From: Solea solea
Taxonomy: Eukaryota; Chordata; Actinopteri; Pleuronectiformes; Soleidae
Assembly: GCF_958295425.1 (NCBI RefSeq)
Contig: NC_081141.1
Coordinates: 19,189,180 to 19,253,179 of the forward strand
DNA: 64,000 bases
Reading direction: 5' to 3'
Within the stretch, counting starts at the first letter, position 1. The number at the start of each line of letters is the position of its first letter. A program made the translations under genes and the position numbers. Of this stretch, positions 26,158 through 39,409 are shown in pieces. Below the pieces are notes generated by a model. That model had not been told where the DNA came from. It was given only the letters and a program-made list of their open reading frames with translations, and ran no database searches.

Positions 26158-27179
26158 CAGTTTTTCTCAGTCGCTTTGGTGCTTTTCTCAGATCAGAATG
26201 AAAATTCTCATAACTATTCGTTCAACCTCCACAACATTTAGTCATTTGTGCACATCATAGTAGCAATTTCTCCTTCCTCTGAACAGATTGCAAATGCTTG
26301 TGGACATGTATCAGTTGCTTTCATACAATTCTCTGCTGTTTTATAACATTATCATTTGCTTATGTCATGTCAGTCAAAATGAACTATACTTATGGATGCT
26401 GAATAGTCGTTCCCAATAAAACTAATAGTCTTCATTTCATTGCTTGAATCATTACATACAAAATTATTGAACTAGTTATCAAATTCTGCTAATTTTATAT
26501 CTTTCTTTATCATTTTTTTCCTGGAAATGTCTCCTAAATTGAACAATTGCTCTCAGGTGAACTTCAGCTTTCACTCACGAGGAAGTGTGTGACATTGCAA
26601 GGGATGATATCCGTTGTGATGTAGATGGAAATATGTGGCCAGACAGACAGGAACGTCTGGATGTGCCAGAATGATTGACCTATGTTCAGTTACACTATGT
26701 ACTGTTATATTGTTCACATTTGTGCACAGCTCTACCAAAAGGGTGTTTCTTATGTTTGTTCTAAATAAGTGACTGTAGTGTATTTTTCTTTTGCACAATG
26801 CTGGAGAATTGCAAAGACTGTGGTTTTCAAATGGCTGTACAAGTAGTGTTTAGTGCTGTCTTGAGTGATTTTAGGTGTCACCGAGTTCTGATCTTTTTTT
26901 TGCATGGGAAAACACTGAGAGAATAAACTGTCATAATGAAAACTTGACAAAGCCATTTGACTATCTTGTTCAAGACTTCTCATTTTGATGACACTGGCAG
27001 TTTCATTGACGAATACTTGCTTTTGAGGAATGGACTATCCATTTTGAGCAAGTGACGTGCTTTTGTAGGTCATCCACTAGGTTTTGCAGTTTGCACTAAT
27101 TGTTTTGAGAAATGCACTAACTGCTGTGCAAATGTTAATAGCGATGTGAGAAAAGCACCAAAGCGACTGAGAAAAACTG
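26158..27179 (+). mobile_element. Non-autonomous Tc1/mariner-like (IS630 group) DNA transposon
   Basis: The two ends are perfect 33-bp terminal inverted repeats: 26158-26190 begins CAGTTTTTCTCAGTCGC and 27147-27179 is its exact reverse complement. A TA dinucleotide flanks each side (26156-26157 and 27180-27181), the target duplication typical of Tc1/mariner. The 1,022-bp body lacks a full transposase but keeps a short relic of a transposase C-terminus at 26594-26674, so it looks like an internal-deletion derivative. It lies between slc1a3 and lmbrd2. Confidence 0.88.
26594..26674 (+). pseudogene. Transposase C-terminal relic inside the mariner-like element
   Basis: The frame reads IARDDIRCDVDGNMWPDRQ, then ERLDVPE and a stop. 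From memory, the DIRCDVD...WP...R pattern resembles the C-terminal end of a group of fish Tc1/mariner-like transposases. The catalytic DDE/D domain is missing, so the fragment is inactive. Confidence 0.6.
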
Positions 27180-27974
27180 TAAAAGCAAAATAAAAACAAA
27201 TATGGATAGATAGATAGATAGATGGATAGATAGATAGGTTCATGTCATATACATGTAGATTAATTCATGTCATATACAATAATAATGATATAACTGCATA
27301 ATATATAATTATAATCGTCATACATGTATGTACACAAATACAAATACATACAATCCTTATAATTTACATTTATAAAAAACAAAAACACAAGGTCCAAGTG
27401 ATAATAAACACAGATAAAGAAAGATAGATAGCTAGATAGGCAGAGTTGAGTTAAAGTTAGTTATAAAATACATAAACATAGGTGTAGGCTTAGGCCTATA
27501 GGCTTAATTTTTTTTAAAAAGACCCGGTGTCACAAACTCTCCCTCAAACATTCAGTCAGTACACAAATAAATAAACACAGACCATTTTCCCAACAACTGC
27601 TCAACTGTGTGCAACTCAAGCCGCTCCAAACTCCTCCACCGGGCTGGTTGTCTAAGATGGGAGTGGTCCACTCCCAGGAGGGTGATGTATCCAGGACAGG
27701 TTATAAGATCTGCAGTCTACAGTGGTCCTCTGGGGACACACAGAACTGGGGACACATTGTTGAGCTGCATCATTGTGCATGAGGGTTTCCCATGGATCAG
27801 ATGTTACAGACTTCAAACCCAGGGGTCTCAGTGCGCTCATAGCTGTTGTTCAATGGGCACGATGGGAGCCAAGGCTGCTCACACACGGACTCTCACCGGT
27901 CTGAATGGAGCCACACTGGACCTGGTCCCAGTGTGGCCCGTTCTGTGGATGTGGTCCGCACAGGAGCTGAACTC

Positions 27975-27999
27975 GGGGGGGGGGGGGGGGGGGGGGGGG
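27975..27999. repeat. 25-base G run
   Basis: An unbroken run of 25 G in an intergenic, locally GC-rich stretch (about 27600-28060). Confidence 0.95.
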
Positions 28000-30900
28000 A
28001 AGCAAGCGAAAAGCAGCAGACGGGGGAAGAGTAGCAGCAGCAATAGTTTACATCACAGGAAAACAAACTTCCCCATGAGAAGTTGTAGTTGTAACATAAC
28101 TGGCATTTTTTATTATGTGTTGATTAATCATCATAAAGTGTAGCACATACACACTGACAGTATGAATTTATCTATGAACCAGTATCTTCAGTGTTATATT
28201 AGAAATACACATTTTATTAGATTAGGTGATTTAAATCAGAGTGTGCAGCCTCCTCTAAAGTCCACAAAGAGCAGGTGTTAAGTTCCACTGAAAGTCCTGG
28301 CCTCTTTGATCAGCATACACTTGTACACTCAGCCCTTAGATTGATTATCTTACAGTGAAACCAAACAAATAAGTATGATATCAATGTTTTTAAAAAAACA
28401 AAAACAGGGCATATAACTCTAACTGATTTCAGATACACATAGGTTCAAGTTTCAGGTTTCCCAAATAAACTGCGCCCCGTGGTGCCAAAGGGGAGTGACT
28501 GGAAATCCGACCAAGTTTTGTTTAACATGCGTTTGATGTTATCAAAATAAAATATGACACCCTCCCTGTCTGAAGTGGATAAATCATGTCGACAATAGAA
28601 TAATAAAAAGGGAAGACAATGTCATTGTAGACACTGAGCTCAGTGTCTTCTCTTATCACAGACTCAGCATCTAATGTCATCACAGATACAGACTGTCCCA
28701 GTACCTCGGAGCTGAAATTTCCTCAGAATTAACATGTATTTATTTATTTATTTATTTGTGCCCCTGTTTGTCTGTTAACGATGAGCTCCCACTATGCCAA
28801 TTTAGAGTGTCCAAATGTGCCCTAATCTGAAGTAATGGATGAACATCAGTGACCTTTTCCCCTCTTTTATTTATTTATTTATTTATTTAACCTCACAACA
28901 GTACAACAAGGTTACAGTCAGCAAACACACATACTATACAAAACATCAACTAATCAAATATGCAATATCTGGGATCACAATCATAATCATTAACCCCCCA
29001 CACAATCATAAAAAACCTATAAAGGGATGAGATGTTTTGTTTTTCTTATCCATTAACCTGAGCTGTACTTTGCTCAGCTGTGTAACGCTGAATTAATTCA
29101 TTACCTCCATCTAGTGGTAGCAACTGATAATTGCTTCTTTTTTTAAAAAAAAGAAAAAAAAAGAAAAGAAACGTATTTTCTGCAAAAATAAGATTTGCTC
29201 ACAGAGATAGAAATGAAAACAATTTTTAGTTGATAGTCTGAGTTGTCAAGTATTCATTTTCTGCATTGATTAAACTTCACTGAAGCTGGATTATGCTGAA
29301 CTATCTTAACTGTCCCACTGTAAAAGAAAAGCAGTTGTGACTTATATGTGTGTTCATAATTTGATTTATTCATTCATTTAGGTTTGAGCACAGTTTTTCC
29401 TCACACAGCAGTGGGACATACAGGCTAAAGGTCCAGTTTGATTTAGACTCTTCATTACATTAAAACAAATATGTCTTTGTTGTGCATGAATTGTACTAAC
29501 AGAATATTCTATAATCAACAATGTATGGTCATTTATCAGTGAAAATACAGTGACATAAGGACCTGAATGATGATAACGTCTTTTAACATTAGTCCAACAA
29601 TGGTGGGGTGGGTTAAGGAGAGAATGTAAGCTGACAGATGGCAACACGACCTAATCACCTGCAAATGCTGCCAGGTTTTATCTGTCACTGTCACGATCAG
29701 CGTATAGCACTGCGAGCTATGGAGGAGACGCTACAGAGAGAAATGTGACATTTGACCAAAACACAAACTGTTCTTCTGCAATGATTTTCTGAAGAGTAAC
29801 AGCACAGATTTTCTCACCTGGAGATGGAGAATATGCTCGAGGAGTGGCCGGAGTCCCTGGACATTTTGGGGTCAGTTTGGATGGATGCCCTGGGACTGTT
29901 GAGAGCAGCTCAGAACTGGTCTGTTTGTCTGAATCTTGTACAACATCTGTGTTTGGATCTACTGAACCACGTGGATTTTTTACTGGAACACCAAGGTGTC
30001 TGCTTCAACGTACTGGGCCCCCTGTTCGCTGATGAGCCGTATGTATGGATGCTGTTCCAAAACTGAGATGGTCCAAAGACGTGATTGCAGTTTAAAAACT
30101 GCTCTTTTGCTCGTAATGAACAAAACTGCATTCAGATTTTATTCCAGATAATATAGAAGTCAGATCAAATATGTTACGACAATTGTAAAACTGAGTGAAA
30201 CAAAGTTTTCCGGAACAAATGTATGTAATAAAGGTTTATTTGACCTAATGTGTTTGGACGTGTGATGTTATTTCTCTGACAGAAACATGGTCACATGGCC
30301 AGAATCAAGGCAGCAAAATGTGTCTCGTGCACCATAATTTTGACTTTATTTTAAATAAAAAAATAAACACTGTTATTAGCAACAACAGGATTGGGTGTAT
30401 GCACATTTTGATTCAAATGTATGTCTTTGTGAAGAAATGTTTGACCCTGTGAGGACATTTTGGCTGATCCTAACAACTTTAAAGGTCCTTTTGTGGATTA
30501 ATACTTGCTTTTAGGGTTAGAGTTAGGATTAGAACTGATTTTGGGTTGTGAAGATGAAATAAACATGGGATAGTGTTTCTATGTCCACACAGTCCACATA
30601 CTGTGCATCATACACACTGTACCCCCCCCTTTTTTACCCTCACGTCTACTCAGTCCCCCATTTACATTCACCCCAACACAATCTTCCCACTGAAAGGCAG
30701 TTTTTGTCTCTCCACTGACACCTAGTGCTTGCTTATTGTATGATCTGTTGGATTTCTTTGTTTTCTTTAGCTCACCAGGCAAAATGCAAGTAAATATTTG
30801 ATTAGGTTTGATTTGAACTTGCTAAAAACAGAAAACAAATGAAGTGGAAAAGTGTTCTCTGAAGTCAAGGTGAATGTCAGATTCAAGACACTTGCAGTCA

Positions 30901-31289
30901 TGAATATGAACTGTCATATCTGTTCTTATTCTCTGAATTTAATTGTAATTGAAAATTGAAAAGATCTTGTGTAATTTAAAACATTCGGTGCTCGTAAAGT
31001 ATATCACTTTATGCCCATGTGAGACCAAATCCCTGTGAAACAATTACAGCACTTTTTTTTAACACATCATCAAAATATTTAATATTTAATAATACTTTAT
31101 TACACATTTACAAACTTTTTTTTTTACCCATTCAATCAATCAGATTTGTACATACAGTACATGGATTATTATGATATGCAAATATAAAATTATTTGTCAA
31201 CTTTACAATCTTAAAATCTTTTTGGCCTTTATTTAACCCCATACGGGTGTGCATACATTTTTGTATTTATTTATAGTCCTTCGAGTTTC

Positions 31290-31462
31290 CTGGAATCTCG
31301 CCTACATTACCCAGAAGCCCCTGCTGCGCCGGCGTGAGCAGGCACGCTTGTTACACAATGTTCTTTCAAAGGTTGTGTACATTTGTCAGGGAACAGAACG
31401 GACTCGTCGTGACTGTTAAAACAACAACAAGTGGACTCTTCTTGAGAGAAGAAGCTACAAAG
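31290..31462 (+). promoter_or_regulatory. lmbrd2: lmbrd2 promoter and noncoding first exon
   Basis: A short GC-rich island carries CTACATTACCCAGAAGCC (31302-31319), which resembles the ZNF143/THAP11 promoter motif ACTACAATTCCCAGAATGC. A donor (AAAG/GTAAAA) ends the first exon at 31462. The transcription start is probably between about 31330 and 31400. Confidence 0.55.
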
Positions 31463-32080
31463 GTAAAACAAAAAATCACTTTAAATATGTTCCGTGTGCG
31501 TAAATAAAGGGAAAACTTAGTAAACAAAACTTACCATCTGTTTTTTCAGCAATGGTTGACACATATATTCAGCTTAAAATGTAGTTCTTTACATTATGGG
31601 GACTTGATTTGTGTCCCTATAAGGAAGATAGTCCCCATAATGTGACTGTGTGAACAGATTTAAGGAATAAGGAACTTAAGGAATAGCAGGTACACACACG
31701 CACATACTATCTAGATATGTTTATACAAATCTCGCACATTAATGCTGTTCTATGTGATTTCCAAGCAACTTAAGGGATTTTTTTTGTCTTTGTGAACCCC
31801 TGGTTTAAAGGTTCATGCATCTATTTACCTGTCTCACTTTATTTTACTCTAATTCCTTCCCCTCTCTCTCCTACTACACTTTTTGTAAAACTCTTCTCAC
31901 CCCCTTTGCCTCATAGCTGTACCATGTAAGGCCCTGTCCTGAGTCCCAGAGTGTCATACACATTCTCCCCGTTATCTGTAGATAAGAGCTGATATCCAGT
32001 GAGTTGACAGTTTGTCCTCTTGTCTCACTCTCCAGTCTGTCATCATGAGCTCCTGACATCTGCCTGGTTCGTCCGTCGAT

Positions 32081-35000
32081 ATGAGCGGTGCTGCTCTGGC
32101 TGTTGTGGTTGTAGTTGTCTTCTTCTTGGCCCTCTGCCTCCTCCAGCGCTATGGAGACTTGCGGAAGCAGCAGCGGCTGGTCCTCCTAGGGACACTGCTC
32201 TCCTGGTACCTCTGCTTTCTCATCGTCTTCATCCTGCCACTTGATGTCAGCACGGTAGGAAGTTTCCCACCATGGTAACCAATGTTACTTATTTTTCTCG
32301 GGACAAAAACAGGATCAACACAACAGGATGTAAACGTGTGGGTGTATATTTGATTGTCCTTATATAAATAAAGTGGAGTTTTGTTTACACTGCTCTTGCC
32401 TTACGTACTTGTACCATTGTTAAGAGATGAATCTTGAGGCTTTATTTTCATTGTCTGTTTACCTGACTCTGCTCCTAGACCGTCTACAGGCAGTGTCTTC
32501 TAGACACTTCAAACCGACCTACGCCTGTAACTCCGACTAATCAGACTCAAGCCAGCTCATCTCTTTATCCATCTGTGCGGTAAGGAAAGCACTTTCTGAT
32601 TTACTGGTACCTCCTGGACTACCATTAAAGCTCAATCTGATTCCACATGTTATATTCCAACCCATTCATCATGAAACACAGTATATATGCTGTTGTGTGA
32701 ATTGGTCAGTCCCTTGGCTATTTAGTGACACACACAACACACCTTTTACTATTCCAATTAGACTTTGTCCTCTGCAATATTATTTTATACCACTTGTCAT
32801 AAAACTGAGAAAGCACTGATATTTTTTTATTTTTGCAATCTTTCAAAAACTTGTTTAAAACAAAAAAATGTACTGTTATTTATTTGGCAAATAACAAACT
32901 GAATTCACCTTTTTATATGTCTGGGCCTAGACGTCAGAAATTAATCGAGCATAACCACTAAAACAAATTTTTCTGTTCAGGAATGCAAGTAAATTACTAT
33001 AATTTGACATCTTAATCAAAAAAAAAAATGTGCTTTACTATTTTTTCAGTTTTTCTATAAAACAGTCCATTTGAAAATTCATGGATAACAGTAATAATTA
33101 TATTTCAGCATTAAAAATATCATTTCGGTTAAAGCACTTCTACATACTGATGTATTAACCATTACATAATTATCAATTATGTTAATTTATGGCAGCTGTG
33201 ACATACATCTTACATTGAGTGGTGGTCTAATACATTTGTTAAGCACTGAATGTTCTGAAATAATTTTCCTGTATTGTCCATATTACATAATTAATGACAC
33301 CAAATCAAACGCTAACTGGAAAGAATGTGTTTTTCCTGTCTGAGCAAATGACCTGATACAATCCGTAACTGTTACCACAGTTAGTTTGTTAGCTAGTTAG
33401 GCAGCAACACGACTGTCCATAAATGAATTCTATTCAATTAAATTGAAACAAATTCAATTAGAAGAAATAGGGTTTGTTTTTTTCAACAATATTAATGAAA
33501 TGTCACCCAAATGAAATTGTAATGCAGCTCTGCACTTCGCTATAATCACTTAGACACTATGTCATATGATGTGAGAGTGAATTGCATTACATAAAACATT
33601 TTTATTTTTGTAATGTTTGTGGGACAAAAGCGGGAAATTTATTGGAGCATATGCTGCTCCAAATGGCTTTATATGGGCTGTGTTTGTGTGTGTGTATGTG
33701 TTAGTGTACCAAGGTGTGTGCAGCCCTGGAGTTACATCCCAGATGGTGTCCTCCCAGTGTTCTGGAGAGTTGTTTACTGGACCTCCCAGTTTCTTACTTG
33801 GTGAGATCTTACACACACACACACACTTATCCATTGTCTATTTATAATCTGGACAGTTGTGTTTCACTACATTGACTCTCTTCCGCTCTCTCTTTGTGTA
33901 TCTGTGTGCACAGGCTGTTGTTGCCCTTCATGCAGTCTTATGCACAGTCCGGAGCTTTCTCCAGAGTTGGAAAGATTAAAACGGCTCTCATTGAAAATGC
34001 AATCTATTACGGCACCTACCTCCTCATCTTCATCTCTCTGCTCATCTACGTGGCTGCTCACCCTCAGTGGAAACTCACATGGTAGGTGAAGTGTAACTTC
34101 AGTCGAGAAATCATAAAACAGCTGATACATTATTCTGGGGTCTGCATGCGTAGTCATCTGTAATTTGTGCAGGGCGGAACTCCAGACCATCGGTATTACA
34201 GCTGCCAACACCTGGGGCCTCTTCCTTCTGGTGCTGTTGCTCGGCAATGGCCTGGTTGAGATCCCTCGTTCTTATTGGCTCTCATCTTCCCATGGTTACC
34301 TGCTGGCAAAGGCCTACTTCAAGGCAGCAAAACTGTCTGCTGAGAAGGCTGCAGCTGAGGAGAACCTAGCAGATGTAATGGAGGTGAGTTCAGTTCAGCA
34401 CTGTTGACAGTGCAAGGAGAGTTTATGAACAAAACCAACCTGTATTTTCAGCTTGTTTAAAAAAAAAAAAAAAAAAAAGTGATTATTAAATGTTAAATGT
34501 AGGAGGTGGCAGCTGTCCATGAATGTGTCAGGCACGACCATTCTCTCAGGAAATGTGTGGACACCATTTTGACAAAGGTGAGAAATAAAAATGTTGCACT
34601 CTTTTTTTTTTTAGTGGGATGTCCTTCATGTGCTTGTCATCTCTTGTCCTTCATGTGCTTGTCATCTCTTTTCAGTGTCCCGCTGATTACCAAGAGGACC
34701 TGGGAAATGACAGTGAAACCACCTCTGTCCCTCCCACCAAAAATGGACTCATTAGGCTTCATAAAAAAGTCATTGTCAATTTTCTTTTTACTTATTTACT
34801 ATTTTCAATGTGGAGTTAAAGCTGCACATGTTAACGTGTCTTTTGTTGCCTGTATGTGTGTTTCAGGTTATATCTGCAGTGCAGAGACAAAGTCAGACTC
34901 GGGTTCAGTGGTCGATCTTGTTGGACCAGGCTTTTCATCTGGAAGATGTTGCTAAAAGCCAGAACAGCCCGGTCAAGCACTTTTTCCACAGCTTCCCCTC

Positions 35001-38000
35001 CACTCACGGCCACAGCTGGATCCGAAGGTTCATTTACACACCCACTGTGGGTGAGTTGAGTCACTCACTGACTTATTTTTCGTACTGTGCTTTTAAAACT
35101 TCTATCTACAGTAGTACTACCATCTTTTTCCAGTCATTCTGGGCCTCTAATAAATATTAATTTAGACAATGTTGCAGCCACTGCAAGTTGTTTTTAAAAT
35201 CAAAATAATCATGTTACATTTTATTAATAGATTATTTTATTTCACTTTTTTAAATGACAATTATATCTGAGAATCTTCTAAATCCAGGTTTCTCAGTCCT
35301 GGTTCCGGGGACACACTGCCCTGCATGTTTTAGATGTTTTCCACACACCTGATTCAAATAGTCAACCCTAACCCAACAAGCACTGCAGAAACCCAATAAC
35401 GAGCCTTTTATTTGAATCAGGTGTATTGGAGCGAGGAAACTTGTAAAACATGCAGGGAATCCCTGCTCTAAATACAGTCAGATTTTGGGTGTCACTGATG
35501 TTTAAGGACTGTAGTCAGAGGGGTTCTCACAACAGGCAGGTGCAGTTGTTTATTATCAAAATTTAAAAACTCAAATGTCCAGCTCTTATCCTGAGCTGCA
35601 CTCCCTCTGTGTCACTGCTGAGACCAAGAAGGTTAATTAGTCAAGTCACCCCAGCTGAGCTAATTAACTCACCTGGCACTGCACCTGCTGGACCAGCTCT
35701 GACTGCCCAAAACCACACCCACCTCCACAGGAACATTGCCTAATTACAGACGCTATCTGTAAGATTATTCATGCTTTAATTTGATTTTTCATGACATTGA
35801 AAGTACAGGTCATGATGACATGACTTAAAAAACTGAGACTCTGACTCATAGGGTTTGTATTTGGGTCAGATTAACCCATAGTGCTTTCGTGCTTCCTTAT
35901 ACCTCGGTTAAACAGCTGTGGCTGACTTCCATACTTCTAATACTAATGCAGTGAATTGAAAGCAGTGAGTGAGTTGTAGTAGTTGCCGTCGAATTTGGAG
36001 TCTGCTAATATGAAGAAGGGACCAGCACCCAGCACAACACAGACTAGCCCTAACCTTTTGAATTCATGTACAAAGCCTACGATATGAGATGTGTGTAAAT
36101 TGATTGAATTGATGTGTCTGTGTGTGTTTGTCGTCCTCAGAGTGGTACTGGGAGTGTGTGTTGCGGCAGGGTTTCTACAGGCTGCTGGCTTTGCTCCTGT
36201 GTTTCTTCTCCATTGTAGTCGTGTGGTCCGAGTGCACCTTCTTCAGCACACACCCCGTCCTTTCTCTCTTTGCTGTGTTTATTCAGATGGCTGAAAAAAA
36301 ATACAACTACATTTCAATCGAGGTGAGAAAACAGTGAGGGGCTTGAATCAAACTAAACGAATTATTGCCATTTAAACACATTTAATATTTCCTAAATGTA
36401 CTTGAATAAAACGGTGTGCCCTTCGAATGCAATGCACTGAACTCATCCTGCCAGCCTGCATCCTTTCTCTACCTGTTATTCTCTTTCTCTTCACCAGGTG
36501 GCGTGCTTCATCACTATCTTCTTCCTGTGTGTGTGTGTCTACTCCACAGTGTTCAGGATACGAATTTTCAACTACTATTACCTGGTGCCACATCACCAGA
36601 CCGATGCTTACAGCCTGCAGTTTAGCGGCATGTAAGTCAGAATAACAGGTCACAGATTTCCTTTATATAATGTGGACTCATTAACATAATCTAAAATGAA
36701 CATTTTTAAGGTTATATTGTATAAAATGTAATTGATAGGCTGGAAACAGAAACGTGTTATCTCTTCTCTCCCATGATTTACATTATTACGGAGTCATAGT
36801 TGAATAATGCCAAAAGAAATATTTGACCTTCTCACACCATTCTCACCTCCTGTGTCATGATCTTCTTCTTATTTTCTCTGCTCAGGTTGTTTTGTCGCCT
36901 CACTCCACCTTTGTGCCTCAACTTCCTGGGCCTGATTCACATGGACTCGGCCATCTCGCACCAGGATAAAATACAAACATCCTACACTTCTGTGGGTTAA
37001 AATCCTTTATTTATGCACCCATCACAGATAAGGTCAATATAGGAAATGTTATAATATATGATGAAATATCTCGGTTTCTTTCCTTGTGTCAGATCATGGG
37101 CTCTATGTCTCTGCTCTCCTTCATATCTGATGGCTTCTATATCTATTATCCCATACTGGTTTTACTGCTGTGCTTAGCCACTTTTTACAAGTAAGTAAAA
37201 CAAAACCAACCCTTTTTGGTTATTGTTATCATATACTGTATGAAGACAGTGTTAAAATGCTGTGCACACTTGTTCCTTATTCACTTACTAAAGTAAGATC
37301 AATACCAGCTGATATTAGCTCACTGTTAAGATAGCATATGTTGTATATTGTGTAAAATAAAGCAGTGTCTTCATGTGTTTTTTTTTTTTTTTTTTTTTTT
37401 TTTCCTTAAATATGGAGTTTTAAATGCAAGTTGTGTATGTTTGCTTGGATTTGTAGTTTGGGCTCTCGTTGTTTGAACCTCCTGGGCTTCCATCAGTACA
37501 TTACTGCCGATGACTTGACCTCAGACTTGGTGAATGAAGGCACAGAACTCATCAGACGAGGTAGATTTGTCAGACACTCAATCACTCTGTTTCTGATGTG
37601 CTCTGATGTAAGATTTGTGTGAAAATTAGCCAAATCCTTTTAGATTTGATCCTCTAATTGCTGGAGTTATTAGCATTACAGTTATTAATAGGAACTGTTG
37701 TTATTGTGGCTCTTATTGATAACACCATTATACCTATGGTATTGTTATTGTTGTCATTCAACAACTGGTGAGACAAAAACAATTAAATGTAAAGGTTACA
37801 CAGCTGTTACTGGTAATTTAAGTTAAGTATATTAAATTGATACAGCATGCTATGATTGTTTTATTTACTCTCATATATATATATATATATATACACATAT
37901 ATATGTATACGTACTTGTTATATTTGTGTATCTATTTCTTATACTTGGTTAACATTAAGTTGTTGAATGTGTGAAAGTAGGAAAGTAGAAAAAAATGTGC

Positions 38001-38934
38001 GGCTGTTTTTCATAAAGTGGTTAAAATATTTGTCCTCTCGCAGAAAGAAGGAAAAGACAGAAGGCTGAAGATGGAGAAAATCGCAGATGGGTCAGGAATT
38101 TTTATTCTCCTGAGAAGCACATACAAACCATCCTGTTGCCTCACTGCCTCTCCTGGTTAGTGCTATATCCAGGTATTTATGTGCCTGTTTTGTTTTGTGT
38201 TTCAGGCCTGGAGGGAGCAGTATGGAGCTCAGGGGACCAGCGAGCAGAACACAGCGGGTTACTCTGAGATAAAGGATAACAAGTGCAGCCCTTTGATGGC
38301 GATCAAGAAAAGTGGTAGGGATTAAAGAAAACAAATGTAACCATAGAATAGACAGGAAAACAGATGTCGAACAAGGTCTGCATGGGTGGCTTGCTTTCAT
38401 ATTTTAAGCTTGTTAGTAGTAGTTGTAGAATATTGACCACTAACCCATTAGCCCAAGGTGGATTAAGGTGTAACGCTGTGTCTGTGTGGGTTTTGTTAAA
38501 GGTTAGCAGAATAATACTGTCTAACTAGCAGTGGCAAAATCTGCATCACACCAAAACTCCCTCATCTCTTTCATAACTCGAAAAATTATGAAAGCCAAAA
38601 AGGAATGCATTTATTGTATGTTTAATTTTTCTTTTTTCTTTCTGTTGTTCTCAGTAATCACATTTATCAGAAGAGACGAAGAAACGGATGAGCAGCAGAC
38701 AAGCTTACTGCAAGATGACTCCAATGATGAAGCTTCACCAAACAGGAAGTATGTTTTTTTTTTTGCTTTCGACTAAATTAATTTGAGATATTTAGTGATT
38801 GACAAAGGCTGAGTGAGCTAAATCTTAATATCTTAAAATGGTTTCTCTGTGTGTTCTCTGTGTTTGACAGTCGATCTACCGGAGGACAGTACCAGTCTCT
38901 GTCTAGCACAGCCAACTTTGACGATGTTTGCTAG
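32081..38934 (+). CDS. lmbrd2: LMBR1 domain-containing protein 2, multi-pass membrane protein
   Basis: LMBRD2 is a nine-span membrane protein of the LMBR1/LIMR family, reported to influence beta2-adrenergic receptor signalling. Seventeen coding exons join in phase to 676 residues (human about 695): 32081-32254, 32479-32579, 33714-33800, 33914-34081, 34173-34383, 34503-34577, 34676-34768, 34867-35050, 36141-36322, 36498-36631, 36886-36991, 37093-37190, 37457-37560, 38044-38090, 38206-38314, 38655-38748 and 38871-38934. Hallmarks are the N-terminal helices ([33 protein letters not shown]), KPW-like [39 protein letters not shown], the cytoplasmic coiled-coil loop, [26 protein letters not shown], the ELIRR basic segment and the acidic tail ending ANFDDVC. 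The start exon begins at 32036. Exon 34676-34768 uses a weak GTCATT donor, but the join matches the conserved HK(Q/K)-VI boundary. The protein tail is shorter than the human one. Confidence 0.97.
34621..34670 (+). repeat. lmbrd2: Perfect 25-bp tandem duplication at an lmbrd2 acceptor
   Basis: The unit starting GTCCTTCATGTGCTTGTC is present at 34621-34645 and again, identical, at 34646-34670, immediately before TTCAG of the acceptor for exon 34676. It duplicates the pyrimidine-rich/branch region of this short intron. Confidence 0.95.
35284..35465. mobile_element. Short hAT-like element with CACACCTGATT inverted arms, copy 2
   Basis: Lies in an lmbrd2 intron. Inner arms CACACCTGATTCAAAT and ATTTGAATCAGGTGTATTGG pair as a hairpin; CTGCATGTTTTAGATGTTTT near the left end pairs with AAAACATGCAG near the right. 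Flanks TTCTAAAT (35276-35283) and CTCTAAAT (35466-35473) are 8-bp direct repeats with one mismatch, which supports hAT-type insertion. Confidence 0.7.
37860..37920. repeat. (TA)n repeat in lmbrd2 intron
   Basis: A short TA/CATATA array in an lmbrd2 intron; nearby 37378-37403 is a poly-T tract. Confidence 0.85.
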
Positions 38935-39277
38935 ACTCAGGACCTGAAGGGAAAGCAAACAGTTAAAACATTTAAATCTCAGGGAAAAAAAGAGGAAAAT
39001 AATTCTGTCAAATGTATGTATTGTATTATAATGTGAAGGGTTAAAGTTAAACGTTTTAAACAACTGTTTTCTGTAAGACTCTGAAGAGTTGCTTAACTGT
39101 AAAGAGATTGAAGCATAAACCTTTTTTTGTACACCCAACTATTGTCTCAAGCAAACATTTGAGTGCTTATCTTTTTTAGTGTGACCAAACTGACATTGGA
39201 CATGAAGCCAGTCTGTCACAGGTCTGTTGTTTTTTAAGTATTAATATCCATATAAAATGTTATGAGCATTACATTTA

Positions 39278-39283
39278 AATAAA
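39278..39283 (+). terminator. lmbrd2: lmbrd2 polyadenylation signal
   Basis: AATAAA about 344 bases past the lmbrd2 stop codon. It implies a short 3' UTR ending near 39300. Confidence 0.6.
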
Positions 39284-39409
39284 AAAGAGCAGTGTTCTGT
39301 TTGGGTTACTATGACAATTTTTGCATTGGATTCAATGTGTGGCATGACTTGGAAGCCAATGACAAAATAATGAATATTCATATATACAATTGTAGGTGAA
39401 AAGAGTATT

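Larger units (their letters stand above)
22571..31290. other. Intergenic region between divergent slc1a3 and lmbrd2
   Basis: About 8.7 kb with no recognisable exon. It holds the terminal-repeat element at 24206-24490, the mariner-like element at 26158-27179, GATA arrays near 27200-27240, a 25-G run at 27975-27999, TTTA arrays near 28740 and 28865, and a GAGGACATTTTGG repeat near 30450. Open frames at 24922-25455 (177 codons), 27607-28143 (178 codons) and 29824-30066 (80 codons) have no recognised similarity and are probably chance. Regulatory elements of slc1a3 may lie here but none can be named. Confidence 0.6.

Noticed and set aside
27607..28143. 178-codon plus-strand frame in a GC-rich island
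   Set aside because: It runs through the 25-G tract as poly-glycine and has no recognisable similarity. The GC-rich patch may be an old insertion, but a gene cannot be supported.
29824..30066. 80-codon frame MENMLEEWPESL followed by AATAAA near 30227
   Set aside because: No known family seen; the poly(A) hexamer alone does not make a gene.
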